From contig JAKMEU010000046.1 of NCBI GenBank assembly GCA_022425845.1, positions 1 to 17,382 on the forward strand: a stretch of DNA of 17,382 nt, written 5' to 3'. The stretch comes from Luminiphilus sp. (GTDB lineage Bacteria; Pseudomonadota; Gammaproteobacteria; Pseudomonadales; Halieaceae). The notes under the pieces are model-generated. The model did no database searches and was not told where the DNA came from. It saw only the letters and a program-made list of their open reading frames with translations. This document shows, piece by piece, positions 15,396 to 17,382 of the stretch (positions are counted from its first letter, which is position 1; the number at the start of each line of letters is the position of its first letter). A program made the translations under genes and the position numbers.

Positions 15396-17318
15396 TCAGT
15401 GTTCGCTGGCAGGTCCGCCAATGGGACCCGCAGGCTGCTCCGTCGCAGTCGCCCCGCCGCTACCTGACCTGCCACTGTCTGAGTCACCCCAGTCTGCGGG
15501 GGGCCGCGGCGTATTTCCGGACATAATATCGTCGATCTGTTCGGCATCGATGGTTTCGTACTGCATCAGCGCCTCGGCCATAACATCCAGTTTGTCTCGA
15601 TTTTCCTCCAGCAAACTGTGAGCACTGGCATAGCACTCATCGATGATATTCCTCACCTCCTGGTCAATGGCTCGCGCGGTATCGTCAGACATGGCTTTTG
15701 AAGGCTGCGCCGCGCTGCGACCCAGAAAGACCTCTTCGCCCCCCTCGTCGTACATCAGCGGGCCCAGCGCAGGAGACAGTCCCCATTTTGTGACCATGTT
15801 CCGCGCTATCTCGGTGGCACGCTGAATGTCGTTTGACGCACCCGTGGTAATACCTTCCGGGCCCAGCGTCATTTCTTCTGCAACACGGCCACCAAACAAA
15901 CTCGTGATCTGACTGACAATGTGGCGCCGACTGTGACTGTAGCGATCCTCTTCAGGCAGGAACATGGTGACCCCCAGAGCCCGCCCACGAGGAATAATGG
16001 AGACCTTGTAGACCGGATCGTGTTCCGGCATCAGACGACCTACGATGGCGTGCCCCGCCTCATGGTAGGCGGTATTCAACTTTTCCTTGTCTGACATCAC
16101 CATTGAGCGACGTTCCGCGCCCATCATGATTTTGTCCTTGGCCAGCTCAAACTGCTGCATGCCCACCATGCGAACTCCCGCACGGGCCGCAAACAGGGCC
16201 GCTTCATTCACCAGGTTGGCAAGATCAGCGCCGGAAAAACCCGGCGTGCCCCTGGCAATCTTCGAGGGATCAACATCCTCCGACAGCGGCACCTTGCGCA
16301 TGTGCACTTTCAGGATATGCTCTCGTCCGCGAATATCAGGCAGGCCTACGACAACCTGCCGATCGAAACGTCCTGGCCGCAACAGCGCCGGGTCAAGCAC
16401 GTCCGGACGGTTGGTAGCAGCGATCACGATCACACCGTCGTTGACCTCAAAACCATCCATTTCCACGAGCAGTTGATTCAGGGTTTGCTCCCGCTCGTCA
16501 TGGCCGCCCCCCAGTCCAGCACCGCGGTGCCGACCGACAGCATCGATTTCATCAATGAATATGATACAGGGCGACTGCTTTTTCGCCTGCTCAAACATGT
16601 CCCGAACTCGAGACGCTCCCACGCCCACAAACATCTCCACAAAGTCTGACCCCGAGATGGAGAAAAACGGAACCTTGGCTTCACCTGCGATGGCCTTGGC
16701 CAGCAGCGTTTTGCCTGTGCCGGGCTGCCCAACCATGAGCACCCCACGCGGTATCCTGCCGCCCAGCTTCTGGAAGCGGCTCGGATCCCTGAGGTATTCC
16801 ACCAGTTCCTGAACATCTTCCTTCGCTTCATCAACTCCAGCCACGTCGGCGAAGGTGGTGGTAATCTGGTCCTCACCCAACAGTTTCGCCTTGCTCTTGC
16901 CGAAACTCATTGGGCCGCCCCGGCCGCCACCGCCACCCTGCATTTGCCGCATAAAAAACATGAAGACAGCAATGATGATGAGGATCGGGAAGCTGGCAAC
17001 GAGTAACTGGGTCCAAACGCTCTGCTGCTCAGGCTTTCGACCTTCAACTTCAACGTTGTGGCTGAGCAGGTCATCCATGAGCTTGGGGTCTTCCACCATC
17101 GGGCGAATGGTTTCGAAATTGGAGCCATCGTAACGTTCTGCGGTAATAGTCAGCCCATCGACCACCACCTTACGGACTCTGTCGTCATTAACCTCTTCGA
17201 CGAAATCTGAATAGCCCACCTGCTGCGTCGCCCCCTGCATGCTGAAGTTGTTGAACACAGAGAGCAGTACGGCGGCGATTACCAGCCACAGGAGCAAATT
17301 CTTAGCCATGTTGTTCAA
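15396..17318 (-). CDS. ftsH: ATP-dependent zinc metalloprotease FtsH
   Basis: FtsH is a membrane-anchored hexameric AAA protease that degrades damaged membrane proteins and regulators such as LpxC and sigma32. The product has 640 residues against 644 in E. coli. An N-terminal helix (about 8-25), a periplasmic segment and a second helix (about 110-130) precede the Gly-rich MQGGGGGRGG linker. Walker A is GQPGTGKT at 197-204, Walker B is IIFIDEID, the pore loop MFVGVG, the arginine finger lies in LLRPGRFDR, and the zinc site is HEAGH at 419-423 with GGRVAEE. I use the TTG at 17318 because AGAGGA lies seven bases upstream; the ATG at 17309 (MAKNLLLW) is the alternative and matches the E. coli start. 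It leads the folP-glmM group. Confidence 0.97.
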   Translation of the reverse strand: MNNMAKNLLLWLVIAAVLLSVFNNFSMQGATQQVGYSDFVEEVNDDRVRKVVVDGLTITAERYDGSNFETIRPMVEDPKLMDDLLSHNVEVEGRKPEQQSVWTQLLVASFPILIIIAVFMFFMRQMQGGGGGRGGPMSFGKSKAKLLGEDQITTTFADVAGVDEAKEDVQELVEYLRDPSRFQKLGGRIPRGVLMVGQPGTGKTLLAKAIAGEAKVPFFSISGSDFVEMFVGVGASRVRDMFEQAKKQSPCIIFIDEIDAVGRHRGAGLGGGHDEREQTLNQLLVEMDGFEVNDGVIVIAATNRPDVLDPALLRPGRFDRQVVVGLPDIRGREHILKVHMRKVPLSEDVDPSKIARGTPGFSGADLANLVNEAALFAARAGVRMVGMQQFELAKDKIMMGAERRSMVMSDKEKLNTAYHEAGHAIVGRLMPEHDPVYKVSIIPRGRALGVTMFLPEEDRYSHSRRHIVSQITSLFGGRVAEEMTLGPEGITTGASNDIQRATEIARNMVTKWGLSPALGPLMYDEGGEEVFLGRSAAQPSKAMSDDTARAIDQEVRNIIDECYASAHSLLEENRDKLDVMAEALMQYETIDAEQIDDIMSGNTPRPPADWGDSDSGRSGSGGATATEQPAGPIGGPASEH

Positions 17319-17366
17319 ACCTGTTTCCTCTAGGTCAGCGCTGCGGTTCCAGCTCAGGAATCTTCC

Positions 17367-17372
17367 AGTATA
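17367..17372 (-). promoter_or_regulatory. Possible -10 box upstream of ftsH
   Basis: TATACT (17372-17367, minus strand) matches five of six positions of a sigma70 -10 and lies about 50 bp before the ftsH start. The -35 would fall outside the window, so the promoter cannot be confirmed. Confidence 0.3.
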
Positions 17373-17382
17373 ACGATTCTAC

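Overview
The window is a contiguous stretch of a gammaproteobacterial chromosome. It holds the conserved translation/transcription block that in Escherichia coli runs ftsH-folP-glmM-secG-leuU-metY-rimP-nusA-infB-rbfA-truB-rpsO-pnp. The protein sequences are close to gammaproteobacterial forms. A tpiA gene between glmM and secG matches what I recall of Pseudomonas-like genomes rather than E. coli. I infer a free-living, probably marine, gammaproteobacterium of the Pseudomonas/Cellvibrio side of the class; the genus cannot be fixed from this window.

Layout, read on the minus strand from the right edge: ftsH, folP, glmM, tpiA and secG are tightly packed (ATGA and TAGTG overlaps) and run straight into a tRNA-Leu(GAG), ending in a strong intrinsic terminator. 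Then comes a short 13-bp G-rich tandem repeat and a solitary 10-TM, PAS-containing histidine kinase that sits where leuU and metY are normal neighbours. A near-consensus sigma70 promoter follows, driving the initiator tRNA-fMet and, past a leader terminator, rimP-nusA-infB-rbfA-truB. rpsO and pnp close the block. At the left edge the 3' end of acs (acetyl-CoA synthetase) runs the opposite way and shares a bidirectional terminator with pnp.

The genes work together as a gene-expression core: ribosome maturation (RimP, RbfA), tRNA modification (TruB), initiation (initiator tRNA, IF2), transcription elongation/termination (NusA), ribosomal protein S15 and mRNA decay (PNPase). Upstream lie membrane proteostasis and secretion (FtsH, SecG), folate (FolP), cell-wall precursor (GlmM) and glycolysis (TpiA).

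I found no phage, IS, CRISPR array or wholly novel gene system. The parts most worth a second look are RNA-level: an H-type pseudoknot just upstream of rpsO that fits S15 autoregulation, a long-range stem that would sequester the rimP ribosome-binding site around a terminator hairpin, an initiator tRNA with a U1xU72 mismatch, a possible G-quadruplex repeat, and the orphan sensor kinase. No gene-free stretch exceeds 300 bases; the two largest gaps (about 190 bp and 225 bp, either side of the kinase) are described.
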